A stretch of DNA of 64,000 nt from Branchipolynoe longqiensis (GCA_030323885.1 CM059190.1:101726483-101790482), one strand, 5' to 3'. Counted from the first letter of the stretch, positions 50,226-63,624 are shown. Numbers and translations: made by a program. Notes: a model not told the origin generated them from the sequence alone.

Positions 50226-50700
50226 ATATGCCCTCTTCGATGGTTTTCTAAAAAAATACTGTAGCGCGCAAACTCAACATGTTCACAAAAAAAAACTGCA
50301 GAAATAAATTATTGTTCACCAGAGATTCTGGTTGTTGGTTGTTGGTACCAACTCGTGACAGTGTGCACTTATGGTGACTTATAGTGCTCCCACAGTGGGA
50401 AATCAGGCTATCAGCACCCTTACCATATCCCACTCAGTCACATTATCCTGACACTGAGCAAAACAGTCCTTGCCCTAACCTATTAATGCCGAGCGCCAGC
50501 TATGAAGTGACAAGTGATTTTACTCGACGTGAACCAAACTCCCATCTCCCGCAGTAGACAAAGGGAGAAGCAAGTAAAACCGCACTCTTTGATGGTTTTT
50601 AAGAAATACGGTAGCGCGCAATTCAACGTTTATTTGCTCAACAAAATAACTGCAGAAATAAATTATTGTTCACAACTGATCTGGTATCACATAGACGAGA
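50226..50700. repeat. ~90 bp direct repeat flanking a SINE-A copy
   Basis: gcagaaataaattattgttcac and the preceding tagcgcgca block occur at about 50231-50325 and 50583-50680. Between them, 50330-50560 is a reverse SINE-A (ccaactcgtgacagtgtgca, cattatcctgacactgagca, ccttgccctaacctattaat). The repeat is far longer than a target-site duplication, so insertion into, or duplication across, a repeat is likely. Confidence 0.7.
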
Positions 50701-53700
50701 ATTTATTTAATTGATGATGTATTTAAAACTGTCCCATAAGCATATAAGCCCGGTACCCAGGCTTGTTTCAATGCTTTGGGCCATTGTAGGTTGTGTTATC
50801 TTACCACACAGTAGCTGCTGATAAGGTATTGGATGCCTGCATTTCAGTAGCATATAGATAATTGGTTGGTAATGGTTTAGAGCCTATGTTAGTTTTTTTA
50901 ATTTTCTTGGCATTATGTATTTGATATTTCTACTCTTATTACTAGACTAGCCTACTCCTGTTTACATATCATAGGCTTGTACGTAGCAGTATGGTGTGTT
51001 ATCTGGCTACTTTTGGCATGGTTACCTTCCATGCTGGTGGGCACCGTGATATACACATGGCCCTTTGCAGTGCTGCTTAAGGGGGTTTCCTAGCGCATAT
51101 TTTGCACAGATATTATTTGGTAAGTTTTTTAGGTCAGATAATTTGTCATTCCTTACTGTTTGGGCATTCCACACCCTTGGCATCCATTTCCACGTGCTTT
51201 CTCTCATGAGCTTTTATTTGGCTCTGGTCTGCTTTAGTATGGCGCATTATTTGCTCTAGTAGCCCTTTGTGGTTTTGTTAGAAGTTTATTGTTTTGACTA
51301 ATAGATAAATGCTAAGTTTTCAAATGAATTATTCTCCTATTTTCTAGTAAAATTTGTCTGATCAAATGGCCTAGAATTTTGGGACTTCTAAAGGTGATGA
51401 GAAAAGCCCATCACAATGCGCGGCCGTTGGGAGAGGGGGGGGGGGGGGTTAACAAAGTTTTGTTGCAGCAACACCTGGAATGGTCGAAACTTTTGAACCG
51501 TATCCAAGAAAAAATCGGACAGTTAAAAAAAAAACCTGGAATTCCAGAAAATCCGAAGATTCTCATCTATGGTTATCAGAATGTCTACGGCATCTGGTAT
51601 TCCCATGTGGTACCTATCCAAGTACTAACAAGAGTCAACTATACTCAACAACTCTGATTGGGGTTTGGGCATAAGCCTGTATCACTGTCTACAGCACTTG
51701 GTATTCCCAGGTGGTCCACCCATCAAAGTACTGATTAATGTAAACTTATACTTAACCAGAACTGATTTGTAGATATAACTTTAAATGTTTAGAGTGGGGG
51801 AGGGGGGGGGGGGGAGGGGGTATAATATTTTATTCATCTGAACATAACATTTTGTCCGCACGCGAAAACACTGGTATTCAAAGTTTCCTTCCAGGCTCGT
51901 TGAACGAACACATTTAGGTTGTACATGGTGATTGAGGGAAGTAGACTGTGCTTGCAAATTGTGTCAGCAAACAGTCCAATGCAGCACAGTCAACTCTGAA
52001 ACAATACACGTGGGAGCAGCCCACTCTATAATAGTGTCAGCATAGGCACTCTACATAGTGCAAGAAGGCATCTCCTGTACAGCAAGGCAGATCTAATCCG
52101 TGTACAATAATGGTTTTCAACCATATGCTGTGGGTTGAAATAGCAGTTTAGATTTTCGCTTTCATATTCTCTTTTAATAGTGAGACCGTTACGCATATAT
52201 GGTGGTTTACAATGTGTGAGTATTGGTTTGTAATGTGGCTAATGCTCATACACTGGGTGCAGTGAAACACTCCATTCTCATTCGATTCACTGAAGCAAGC
52301 CCATCAGCTTGGCCGTACCAATATAATTAAGGTACTCTGTCAAAGTCCGGCGTATCGGTGTCGCACGCAAAATTTGACTCATTTTAACCGTTTTAAAAAG
52401 CTTGAATCTCCACTAATTCTGCTTGGTTTGAATAAAAATTATATCAATTAAAGCTGTTCTTTTGCCTCTTAGGATGTCCTGAATTTTAATCATCATTATG
52501 AAAGAAATCAACAGTCAATGGACACTTTGTTTTGGCGGTACCATCACAATCTCTGAGCATTCTTGCCGATTTTGTTTTCAATCCAGTCTGAGCTACACCC
52601 TTCCTAAAACTTGATGGCTTGGTGAGTACATTGACCTTTTGGAGCTAAAAATAACCACCAATAAAATATAGAGAAGATCTAGGCTTCATTAGCATACAAG
52701 CAATGAGTGTTTCTGAGTGTGAAATTTGATTGAACTGAAGGATGAAAACTTTAAAGACTTTAATCCTCATTGAAATTGATCATGAACGATTTGAAAATTA
52801 TATCAATCTGAAAGCTTAAGTCTTCCTCTACCTAACCAGAACAATATTTGGTTGAGATTTATATCATATAACGCAATCAAGCATGGTCCTGATAAGTGAC
52901 TGGCTGCAAGAATTTGGCTATTGTCAGCTCGCGATGCTTAAGTGGATGTTGTTCTTTCTTTCCTCTCTCTCATCAGTTAAGAAAATGGGTGTCATCATGT
53001 AGAGCTTTAATTCTGGTTATTTTGGTATAAAGATTGCAGTGGATCGGCCAATAGAATGGGATGTTATGCTATTTTTTCTTAATTTAATTGTCAGCTTGCG
53101 AGGCCTAAAAATGAATATTGTTCTTTCTTTCTCTGATCAGTTTAGAAAATTATTCCACATGTAGAGCTTTTTGATTTCTGGTTATTTTGTATAAAGATGG
53201 CGTTATAGGACAATTAGAATGGGAGTTATGCTATTTTACTATATTTTACTGATTTATTATTGGTGGTTGCTGGAAATTAAGGGAATTTTAGCAAGTTTGA
53301 CATGAATTTTTCAGAAAGAATACTAACATGATGGTCTGGTAAAAAATTGACTTCTTATTTGTATTATAGAGAATGAATTCTTTAATATTGGAACAGATCA
53401 TAAGCAAAATAGCTTTCCAGGTGGGACCCTAAAAATCCAAGATTTGGCCTAATTTGGAAATGTGCACAAATTGGGGCAAAAAAATCAATCTTTTAAACAC
53501 TCATAACTTGCAAGCTATTCAATCAATCTAAAATGATTTTTAATCATTGGATCCAATATAGCAAAAGATCTGTACAGATATATATATGTAATACGACCTG
53601 TTGAAATAGAAATCACTTTTGGAGGTACCTAAAATATACTTGATTGTGATCCCTGGGAATTTGAGATGTACACATCCTCAACAGGCTTATATTATTATAC

Positions 53701-53740
53701 TTTAAAATTTTTTTGTATAGCTCACCAAATCAGTAGTGAA
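50700..53740. other. No gene seen; ~175 bp tandem duplication near 53 kb
   Basis: AT-rich. Two G tracts (51434-51448, 51797-51820). 52920-53090 and 53091-53245 are copies (ttgtcagct, gttctttctttc, tgtagagcttt, ctggttattttg). Nothing else is recognised. Confidence 0.6.
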
Positions 53741-53744
53741 TAAG

Positions 53745-53990
53745 TTTTGTTGTTGTTCCTCTTATGTCCTAGCAACATCTAAGGTCATACAAAGACAGTA
53801 CCGACTTGTGACAGTGGCACACTCATGGCGATGTTATAGTGCTGCCCACTGGGCGACCAGGCCAACCAGCTGCTCCGTGTCCCTATATCCCCATCACATT
53901 ATCCCAATACTATGCGAACCAGTTCCTTGTCAAATCCTATTAATGCGGAGCACCAAGCTAAGTAGAGCCAGTATCAATCAATAGTTCCGT
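53745..53990 (-). mobile_element. SINE-A, 3' two-thirds, eroded
   Basis: cttatgtcctagcaacatct, ttatagtgctgcccac, cacattatcccaatac, caaatcctattaatgcggag. Many single-base losses compared with left-hand copies. Confidence 0.75.
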
Positions 53991-54534
53991 CCTCAAGGTC
54001 GAGGTTGGGGGGAAGCAAAAAATTGGGGGGGGGGGGGTTCTCCACTTGTCCGATGGTGTGCCGTTTCTGATAGACTGTGAATAATTTCAATTCAAGCCGT
54101 CCACTGTGAAATTTGTAATCCATATGTTATCTTGGTCTCTCCCCCTCCCTCTGCTGCCATACACCTTCCTACCACATGTACTGTATTGAACTCTGACGAA
54201 TGATGTGGCCAAAATAAATAAGTTTCTTCTGTCTGGTATAGGGCAAACAGCTGTTCCTTATTTTAAATTTTCTGAGAACTATTCTTTGTTTGGTGCTCTT
54301 CTTTGTCCATGATATGGTTATAATTCTTTGGGATTGACTCGGATGGTATTCAAACTCCCGACACCCACAGAGCTTTGATTACTTTTATTTTAACTTGTCT
54401 TTAGTCTAATTGATCCAAGAAAAATCTATTTCACTATCCTTGACTCCGAGTGATGCAAATTTTATTCAGCTATATGTTGCTGCCATAGAAAGAGGATGCT
54501 AGTTAAATTTAATAGAAGTAAGAAACCGGTTTTC

Positions 54535-54745
54535 CGACTGAAGTTAGCGGTGCAAAAGGTTTTGTTTGAGCATGCGCCAGAATAATTAGCATTTTACACT
54601 TCAAAAATATCCCCAAAGTTTAGCACATTTTAAATTAAAGTTACTTCAAACAAAGGGGGGGGGGGTTTCGAAAGTAGATTATAAACGCCCAATCTAATAA
54701 ATTTATCTCAGAAAATAGCAGACAGTCAGAAACTGAATAAAGAGG
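54535..54745 (-). mobile_element. MITE-1 fragment with G tract
   Basis: aattaaagttacttcaaaca and tagattataaacgcccaatc, tttatctcagaaaatagca, split by a 12-base G tract at 54656. Confidence 0.55.
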
Positions 54746-55009
54746 TTCACATATTAAGTCTGTCAGTAATTGCCATAGGTCTCATGTTCATTTGAACGAA
54801 GGGGATAGTTGTTTAAAAAAAAAAAGAAGTATACATTAGTGGTGGGACGATCATCGACTGGATTGAAATTCTGTTGTTTAACCAGTTATTCGAGTGCTTG
54901 TTTACAAAAAAGCAACTATCGATTTTAGTTGCAACATCAGATTAAATTTAAAGGACTTGGAAATTACAATTTCAAGTTGGTACAATTGCATTTCAAACTG
55001 AAAAGAAAA

Positions 55010-55580
55010 TACATTAAAACCTCTCTAAAAAAATCAACATGTAAAAAAATATGGACTTTCGGTCGGACAGCCGAGCTGGAAACATATCAATATCTTCGGC
55101 GATGGAGTTGGGGACCATTGTTATTGTAATAGTGGATGCAATGTGGTGCCCACTCGCTGTTTGACAATGGAAATAACTATGTGTAAATGTTATGACGCAC
55201 AGTGGACCCGGATTGCGATATGATGTCCGTATATTAAGATACGGTTACTATTACAGTAATATTCCCTTCATGCATCAGGAATAGACAAATGGAGCGGGAC
55301 AACCTGGTAGAACAGTTGCAGGGACCCCCTGATAGGGGAGTAGTGAGTATAAGTAGAGTCACTGAAAGACGGCCAAGAAATTCAGTAATTCTTCAAACCG
55401 ACAATGGGACTTTACTTTTAAACTGGTCCAATCTAGGGAGGTGGGAGGTATATGGAGTTGTTTTTAATCATCAGCTTACATATGGCAATTGTATGGGCGA
55501 TCGTTTGGACCCAAATTAAGCCATCGATATAGGGGAGTGGCGATCTTGAGGGTGGTTGGTTAGAGAGGTTTTACTGTATA
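55010..55580. mobile_element. MITE-5 foldback element, longer copy
   Basis: Left ttaaaacctctctaaaaaaa, right ttagagaggttttactgtat. The right half matches 960-1093 (tgtatgggcgatcgtttgga, ccatcgatataggggagtgg). Confidence 0.65.
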
Positions 55581-56169
55581 TAATAAATGTGAAATGTATG
55601 GCCTACTATACACATAATTAGAACTTAAATCTTTTTGAATTAATTTCAAGCAACATTCGCCGCAGTTTCTCTGCACCTATCTACAGAATATATGTACAAA
55701 AGCGCACATTTCCAAACCGATTATTCATCGGTGACGATCGATTTTCCCAAACCGATGATTGATAATGTAGACTCAACCGACTCGCCCATCACATCACTAG
55801 TACACTCTGTGTGTAATTCAAACAAGCAGTCTTCCCCCCTCCCCCCCCCCCCCCCCCCAACTGTGGATGATTTACTGACAAACTACAACTATACAGAGTT
55901 TAGATAACGAAAACTGTTTCACTAACCAGTAAGGACCGGAAGGGCCGACGTTTTTCTAATCAATATTATCGCTTTTCACGAGTACTTCCTTCCGGGGATT
56001 TTTTCCTTAATGGAGTGCTCGCCCTGCCCGAAGAGTGTGTGTGAATGTGTGTGTGTATGTGTGTGAGGCAGATCTGTAATCTAAATATATATATATATAT
56101 ATATAGCGTGTGTGTGGTGTGTGTGGTGGTGGTGTGTGTGTTGTGTGTGTGTGTTGTGTTGTTGAGTGT

Positions 56170-56495
56170 GTTTGTTTTAAATCCTAGCAACTTTCTAAGG
56201 TCATATCAGGACGGGGTACCCAGACTTGTGACAGTGCGCACTCATGGTGACTTTATAGTGCTGCCCCACTGGCAGACCAGGCCACCAGCACCATGACCAT
56301 GATATCCCACTCATCACATTATCCTGACACTGAGCCCACCAGTCCTTGCCCCCTGTCCTAATAATGCCGAGCACCAGGCTAGTAGCACAATGTATCAATT
56401 TTTAAGTCATTGGTTTGACTCGACCAGGGTTCGAACCCACGACCTACCAACACGAGACAACCGCTCTAACTCCTTCGGCCATCCTGTCCTGGTCG
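56170..56495 (-). mobile_element. SINE-A, full length, inserted in (GT)n
   Basis: tttgttttaaatcctagcaa to gggttcgaacccacgaccta and cggccatcctgtcctggtc, with GT microsatellite on both sides. Several one- and two-base indels relative to other copies. Confidence 0.85.
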
Positions 56496-56627
56496 TGTGA
56501 GAAAGATGTGTATTTGTGTGTGTGAGTGTGGTGTGGTGTGTGTGTGTGTTGTGTGTGTGTGTGTGTTGTTTGTGTGTGTGTGTGTGTGTGTGAGTGAGAA
56601 AGAGAGAACGACAGTGTGAGAAATGTT

Positions 56628-56760
56628 GGTTGGTTGTTGGAGTTTACGTCCTGGCAACATCTAAGGTCTATCAGGACAGGTACCGACTTGTGACAGTGCA
56701 CATCATGGCGACTTGTAGTGCTGCCCACAGGGTGACCAGTTGGCCAGTACCAGGACCAGG
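56628..56760 (-). mobile_element. SINE-A, tail-side fragment
   Basis: tgttggagtttacgtcctgg, ctatcaggacaggtaccgac, then breaks off after the ccagtaccaggaccaggatg region. Confidence 0.7.
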
Positions 56761-56884
56761 ATGGGTTTTTCTCCCCGGATTAAAACCTGCTTCATCAGGG
56801 ACAGAGGGCAAAAAATGGATTACACCTGTTTCCCCAGTTTTACTCCAGGTGTTTCCACCATGTTTGTTTTTTTTCATTTTCCCC

Positions 56885-57305
56885 ATAGCAATTATTTCAT
56901 CCTTTACTAAAGCTCTGCACACATCAACGATTTGGGGAAACGGAAAGAAAACCGAACAAAGTCTGTTGACATCCAGCAAAAGTCCGGTTTTGTCCGTTGC
57001 ATATCCATTGATATCCGGGCCAGTCGTTAACAAGTTTTAGCATGCACAAAACTTGTAACTGATTTCGCTGGACTGACCTATGCGGTTTTTTATCCATTAC
57101 CCGTCTGTTAATATCCATTACACGTCCGTTACCATTCGTTATAGTTCTTTTTTGTATCCTGAATTGTCCTTGAGCATTAATATGTGTACAACCGTCATCA
57201 GTCCATTACAAAACCTATACATTTCAGTCCAAATAACACCGGACTAGAATATTACTTTGTGCCGGTTCTGTCCATTGCTTATCACGCCATAGTGTGAACA
57301 GGTAC
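56885..57305. mobile_element. MITE-2-like foldback, divergent
   Basis: Central palindrome aagttttagcatgcacaaaact at about 57030, arms rich in gtccgtt/aacggac words that pair (ttgtccgttgcatatccatt, ccattacacgtccgttacca), and right end gccatagtgtgaacag. The left end is weak (agctctgcacacatcaacg). Confidence 0.55.
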
Positions 57306-57394
57306 GTTAGTTTCTAAAACCCCTATCTACCACTAGCTAAATCCATAAATCCAAAGCCCCTGCTACAAACAAATAAACGAACATAGAATGCTTA

Positions 57395-57545
57395 GGTTGT
57401 TTGTTGTTTTAAAACGGTCATGGCAACACTAAGGTCATATCAGGATGGTTCCGACTTGTTACAGTTCGCACCAGGCGACTTTATAAGTGTTGCCTCACTG
57501 AAATCAGGCTGCCAGCACTCATACCTGATATCCCACTCAGGGTAG
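57395..57545 (-). mobile_element. SINE-A, tail-side fragment
   Basis: aaacggtcatggcaacacta, aggtcatatcaggatgg, then ctgatatcccactcaggg. Interrupted near the second DIRS copy. Confidence 0.65.
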
Positions 57546-58117
57546 GGACATGGGAGGGTGGGAATTAATGTGACGCCCTAGGGCCACTACCACACACTAC
57601 TTTCTTCGTTACCTCTTGTATTTTGATGTTCAATGTGATGATCCACGTTCGATAGACTATTGTTAAACCTTAGAAATATTATATATAAAATATAGATAGT
57701 AATACAAATCTTACCTGGGTATAGATGAAGGATAACTGTTTGTTTTTCCCGAGGTATAAGCCTCCGGGTAGATGTGGGCTAGGAGAAAGAAGCATGTGAG
57801 GTCACAATTTTCAACAACCACCTTTTCAGGATAAAAAATTATCTTTCAAACAATGGATACTCTGATTTCCCGTAATGGTACAACCAACGGAATAACGTGG
57901 TAGGGCGTGGTGGTGGGCCCTAGCCCACGTCTACCGAGTCTTTCTACCTCGGGAAAACAACAGTTATCCATCATCTATACCCAGGTAAGATTCGTATAAC
58001 TATACAATTTTACCTCGTATACAGGCCTCAGGCTAGGGAACATTTACATAATTCATTTTTATCCTTAATTCATCCATTTCTTATATTAATATTAATCGTG
58101 TTTGTTCTCACCTATTC

Positions 58118-59260
58118 TTGTTAGTTTGGCGAGCAGGCGCTTTGCAATGCCGGTAGGCTTTTCTAGTCGCTTGTTGTAAATGTTTGCAAACGACTTAGGG
58201 CCGTCTTCCAGCCTGCGCCTAGTATACTTTTTCACAGAAACACCTAGCAACCGTGCCATGGAGACCATGGCAACCTCTAGTGAGTGGGATGAGTATTTGC
58301 TCGTATCCCACTCCAGCCAATTTCAACACATCGTAATTGTCCATTCTGGCAAGGGTGTCTCGTGAAATTGCTTTATGTGGCCTTATAAAGCTCACTAATA
58401 GTTTGTTTGTGATGCACGTAAATCCTTTGTCTTAGATATATAAGCCCGTATGGCTGACCACAACCATAATTTCCGATCACAATCGGAAAAACAGTCTAAG
58501 TGAACCGTAGATAAAGGGTCACCTAACGTGTTTCTATTTAAAAGCAATTGAGCTAAATCAAACGTAGCCTGTTTCTTGATCTATTTTCTAATCCAGTTAA
58601 AGACAAATTGCAACAATCGTCTGTCCTCTGTGTCCGGTACTAAATAATAACAGAACCAGCGACTTAAAACTAATAGTTTAAAATCTAACCACGAGTTTGT
58701 GAGGCCAAGCCTGAAACAACTTAAAATACTGCAGACAACAACAGTCCCATAACTGACCTATACTTTGGTTTTGGAGGAATCCTTGATAAATTGAACGAAG
58801 TAAATAATCCCAAGAACATAATGTTTTTCCAACTGTTTTCACCATCAATTCTCGTAATATATTGATAACGCACATCTTGCGCATTAAACGACCCCAAGGT
58901 TAGTCCCCTCATCCTCTAGAGAACGAAGAAAAACGAGCTAACTTCTTGTGAAATTGTTGATTTGTTTCTAACTTTCATTAACAAGCAATGTACACCCCAT
59001 TTCTTTATATAGGATGTGTACCTTTTGACAGTCCTGGCCCCCCGGCATCAGCTACTATCCTATACTCAGTAATTTTGTCCAATCCAATTGGCACCCCCCC
59101 CCCCCGCAGCTGGTTTCCTTGAAAGGAATGCCAATAGGGGCGTCGTGACACATCGCCGTGAACCACTAACGGTCCGTGGTTGTCAGATTCCCGAGTTTTC
59201 TTGGGAATCGTATATGTTCTTTTGCATTGTGAAACTGCTGGCAGCCAAGGTGCGTGTCCC
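58118..59260 (-). pseudogene. Broken DIRS tyrosine recombinase
   Basis: Collinear with 44626-45735. Recognisable pieces: LRSIYQGFLQNQS at 58678-58884 and the IPKKTRESD region at about 59200. Multiple frameshifts. Confidence 0.85.
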
Positions 59261-61050
59261 AATTCGGGCACCACCAGTATCGCATGTGTCCTTTCCACCG
59301 ATTTTCCTGACAACTTCGGCTGAATATTGCCAAAACGGTGGGAAAATATAAAATAATTATTTTCCCAGGTAGTATATCGCAAATGCATCTCCCTTCCAAC
59401 CTCCCGGTTCAGGATGCCAAGAGAAACATAACAAGGTAATTTTGTTATTATTTCGTGATGCAAATAGTCAACTTCAGGTGTACCCCATTTTTCACAAATG
59501 AATTAAACAAAGGTGTAGAGAGAGAACCATCTAAATGGTCATGAAATTTCTACTTTTAGAGACTGCAAGTGTATTTTGTGACCCAGGAATATGCTCTACA
59601 GTCAAGCCAGACTTGTTGAGCCTGTGCCCATTTCCAAATCAGTTTAGACAACTGATTGCAAGTCTTTGATTTGTTCCACCCATGTTACTAATATAAGCCA
59701 TGGCATCGTAATTATCAGTTAGTATTCTAACTTTAGATCTAAAGTATCTTTAACTAAACTAAATAAGCCCAGTTAAATAGCATGCAGTTCTCGTGCATAA
59801 TATGGTCTGATTTTTCATCTCAAGCCATCTACTCCTGTTTGTGAACCCATCTCGATGAGCTTCCCCCAACCTTCTAACGAAGCATCAGTAGTAATTACCG
59901 AATTAGGTTTTCCGCCATGCGATTGATTTGGTGAACTTGCTATGTGGTGCTCCACCAATCCAATATCCTGTAGCCCTTCTTGCGAAATACACATCTTTCG
60001 CTCAAAATTCCCTTTAGTTCGTGTTAACAGCTAAATTTTTATCTATTCAAGAGATTTAATATGGGCCTCCCGTAAGAACAGCGGGTGCATACGATATCAT
60101 AATCCCAATAAGGACTGCGACCCTGTCTAATTTTAGGTTTTTGTAACTTAATAAGCTGGGTCGCTGTATTCATAAACTTAGATTAGTTTTTGTTCTGTTA
60201 TCGACACTGTAAGGACAGTGTATCCAGAATAAACCCTTAACATTTGAGTTGTTTTTGTTGGTTTAAACACTGACCTTTTGTGGAGGTACATAAAACCCCA
60301 ATTTATAAGTAATGGGCACATAAAACGAACACTGCATTCTCACAATCAATTTTGTTGAGCAATAAAAAAGGAATCATCTATGTAGGAAAACATTATATGA
60401 CCCTTACCGCGCCATTACTGAAAAAACAGTTTTTTAGCAGTTTAGTGAATAAACGAGGGCACAAGCTAAACCATTCGCATGCCAAGTAAACCTCATAGAG
60501 TTTGGCTTTTTCTCTAGGGGAAAAGCGAATAATATGCATCTTGTAAATCACATTTGTGTGTCTAGTCCATCCACGCCTCTGGCGTAATCAGATCGCGTCC
60601 TGTATCTAGCGAGAAACATTTTAAAATGTCGATATTCAACCATTTTATTAAGGATAGTTAAATCCAGGATCATTCGAACCTCACATTAGGCTTTGGTCTG
60701 GAAAGAAGAAGTTTGAAATAAACTCTCTGAACAGTATGTCACTTTTAGTATAATTCCTTTCTCCAAGAATTTTTGTACCTGTTTAGTTAGTGCCTCTCGT
60801 TCAAACCGTACAATGTTATAAGGAAAAAGTATCCTGCCTTGTACCCGGAAATTGTGAGAAGGGAATATGAACACCCCCAAACTATATGTAAAATTTCTTG
60901 GTCACTAGTAATTTTGTGCCACTCATAAATATGATTATTAATATTAATAAAAATAATATAAAAAATAACCCCAAAAATACCGGAAAAAAAAAAAAATAAC
61001 CACACATTTAACAATAAAAAAAAACCAAACCCAACCAGCCACAAATAAGT
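59080..61050 (-). pseudogene. Broken DIRS reverse transcriptase-RNase H
   Basis: Collinear with 45585-47435. Short open pieces: FEREALTKQVQKFLEKGIIL (about 60800) and GRCICDILPGKIIILYFPTV-type out-of-frame remnants. A C tract at 59094-59105 and the 60950-61035 insertion add further breaks. Confidence 0.85.
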
Positions 61051-61106
61051 TGCTTACAGTTTGTGTGTTTTAGAGGCTGAAGGACTTTAACGTTGTGTTT
61101 CAACCT

Positions 61107-62482
61107 CTACTTGGACAAGCCCTGGGGAAGGGTCTCGCCGAGTTTGACCTCCGGCCTAGTGGCCGTGCGGTGTTTCGGTCCAGCCTGATCGAGCGCCCGC
61201 GGCCCCGAAAACCTGACCGAAGTTTGAACACGATCTGGTTCCCCTGGTGAACCGCCGTGGACGAAAATCCCCTCGTGACCTTTTGAAACGAGGAGTTTCC
61301 CTGTTTTCTTCTTACCATCCATGTTTTTTGCCCACTCATTGGCTGCAGCAGCTTTCTACCTCTTTATAGAGGTATTGTGTTGACCGCCAAACATTTTGGT
61401 GTATCTAAAGGTTTTCCCTTTAATCGGCTCTGGAGGCAAGAAAGAGCGTAAACTCTTTCCCATCATTATTCAGTAACCTTCTTTTGAGCGAGCAACTTCT
61501 TTGCCAGCATCTGTGGGCAAACTGACCTGTAAAACATTTTCATATCTTCGATACAACAGGTAATTTAACCTGCCGCCGCCAACAATGCATACCTTTGTCC
61601 CATCGTCTTAGCCAAAGACGAGAAACTTTTTTCCCTTGTTGCATTCTGTTCGCTTACAAAGAGCAATAGCTGTTAAGGTACCCAAGCACCTCCCTTATGC
61701 ACTATGTGCAACACACCCTCAATTCTCTTACGGTCCTCCTCATATTGACAACTCGATCCTTAATGATGGAGTTGGGAACACCTTTAATGCATGTTAACTC
61801 ATCTGATATCTTAGAAATAATCTCCTCCGGCTTAAAACGTGCGGAAATGACCATTAATGTTTCTCACGCATAAGCGTAGTGGTTTTCACACCGCTTAGCC
61901 CTTGGTTCTCAACTTCTTATCCACTTTTGCCTCCAATGGCAGCATGACACCTTCATATTTTTGCGTGTCTCTGAGTCCGATTCCGTAGACGTAGAATCCG
62001 TGGACGAGTCAGAAGAAAGAAGAAAGCTTCCTTTATTCTACTCTTCTTGGACTGTCTTGCCTTTTTTGCGAAGGCCCAGCCTTCCCACCTCTCCTTGGTG
62101 AACTCCATCACCGAAGAAACAATGTGTTTCTCTTCTTTTCTTCTTCGTTTAGGAGATGGAGGAGGAGCCCTAAGCTCCATCTCTGAGTACTGTGTCGGAG
62201 AAATCCTCCAAAGAAGGACTCTTGCAACACATCCGTTTACGAGACACCGGTGGTTTGAGAGCCATTATGTGACTCTCCATCGCCGCAAAACCGCGTCTCC
62301 TCCAATTTTTTTGAGGCTCGGCGCCGCCAGCACTATGTCCCTCCTCGGAGAGGAATAGACCGCCCCTGGCTGTGCGCAGGCCCTGCCGACAACACTGGTG
62401 AAAGTCGTACACCTCGCCTCCGCCACTCGGACAACGCCCTCGGCTGCTTGCTGCACCCGCGCTTACTCCGCTTCGTGGCCAT
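61107..62482 (-). pseudogene. Broken DIRS gag-like ORF1
   Basis: The start MATKRSKRG (ATG about 62480-62482) and the C-terminal RFSGPRA/ARPLGR region at 61107-61322 remain. Frameshifts throughout the Lys-rich region. Confidence 0.85.
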
Positions 62483-63245
62483 CGAGAGCTGAACCAAAAT
62501 TTTTGACAGTCCCGGTATATATATATATGTCACAACATGGTTGTTTTATAAAGACTCATTTGGACATCTATTGGTGTTAGAGAATCGGTTTATACCGTTA
62601 TAACACAGGTTAATAACTACATTTGGCGTGGGTTTGGGCAAGGCCCAAACCTTACGCGGGTCGGGACCAGTGAATCGGCCCGCCCATCCCTCTGTCCACG
62701 TACACATCTCCCACCTGTGACTACAACGTAAACAAGTTGGAGAAACTGCCTACGAAACTCGGAGAAACGCCTGAAAATTGTTTTGTGGGGAGTCTATAAA
62801 AGAAACCCAGGAGCATCTCCAACATTACTTCTCTATAGAGTACGAGAGAATTTCACAGAGACGGCAGGAGCCCACACACTACCCCATAATAACACGGTGA
62901 CTCGGGTGTTGACAGAACCGCTAAAGACCGGTTTTCATCCTTCGAGAAGAATTCTATCTTGGTTTTTTTATAACCAAATAACTCGATCCCCCAAAACGAC
63001 CAAAGAAAGTCAAAAACTTACCATAATGATGCTCTAATGCATCATGATTAAGCTAACCACAGTTTTTATGATACTTACTGCGTATTAGCTTGTATGAGAA
63101 TAAATTTGCCGAAGTAACCCAACCGACAACGTAATCCCAGTCGTTGAGTTGTATAAGCTAATTGCTGGTACCAATCACGTGCTTTCTTCTCCTAGCCTGA
63201 GCCTAGCCAGAGGCGTATACCGAGGTAAAAAATAATATATAGATA

Positions 63246-63611
63246 TATACAATGCATATCAGCTGCGGCTACATGGTAATTTGCACACGAGGCACTGATC
63301 TATTTTTAGCATTACCTCCTGAATCGTGGACGCCCGAATCGTCACTTCTCAGCTGGCCTGCTGCTTTGGGATGCTTTGACTCACCCACCCTCCCACCCAT
63401 TACTAAGTGGTTTGAAGCGCCGGCCGGGGTGTCTCTACACTACCCTGCTGTCTCAATCTCAAGACATTCGGCTCCGGCCTGTTATTCACTCAAACTAGGA
63501 ATCTATAAACTGCTCGTCTCCGGCATTACTGATTCACGACTGCTGCAACCGAACTCGGTTATGATTTATTTTATTATTAAATAAAAATATATTAACTACT
63601 TTTCTCTCTCT
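63246..63611. other. No gene seen between DIRS copy 2 and the truncated SINE
   Basis: A 110-codon + strand frame (63252-63584) shows no recognisable domain, and codon use looks random. Nothing else is supported. Confidence 0.5.
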
Positions 63612-63624
63612 CTCTTTTTGTCCG

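Larger units (their letters stand above)
57690..63245 (-). mobile_element. DIRS-type retrotransposon, copy 2, indel-broken
   Basis: Collinear with 44183-49640 over its whole length and in the same orientation, with the 3' inverted pair (ggtataagcctccgggtaga and its complement), the left repeat ttttacctcgtatacaggcc and the right end tcctagcctgagcctagcca. Every ORF is shattered by single-base insertions and deletions. A ~85-base low-complexity A/C-rich insertion lies at about 60950-61035. Confidence 0.9.
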
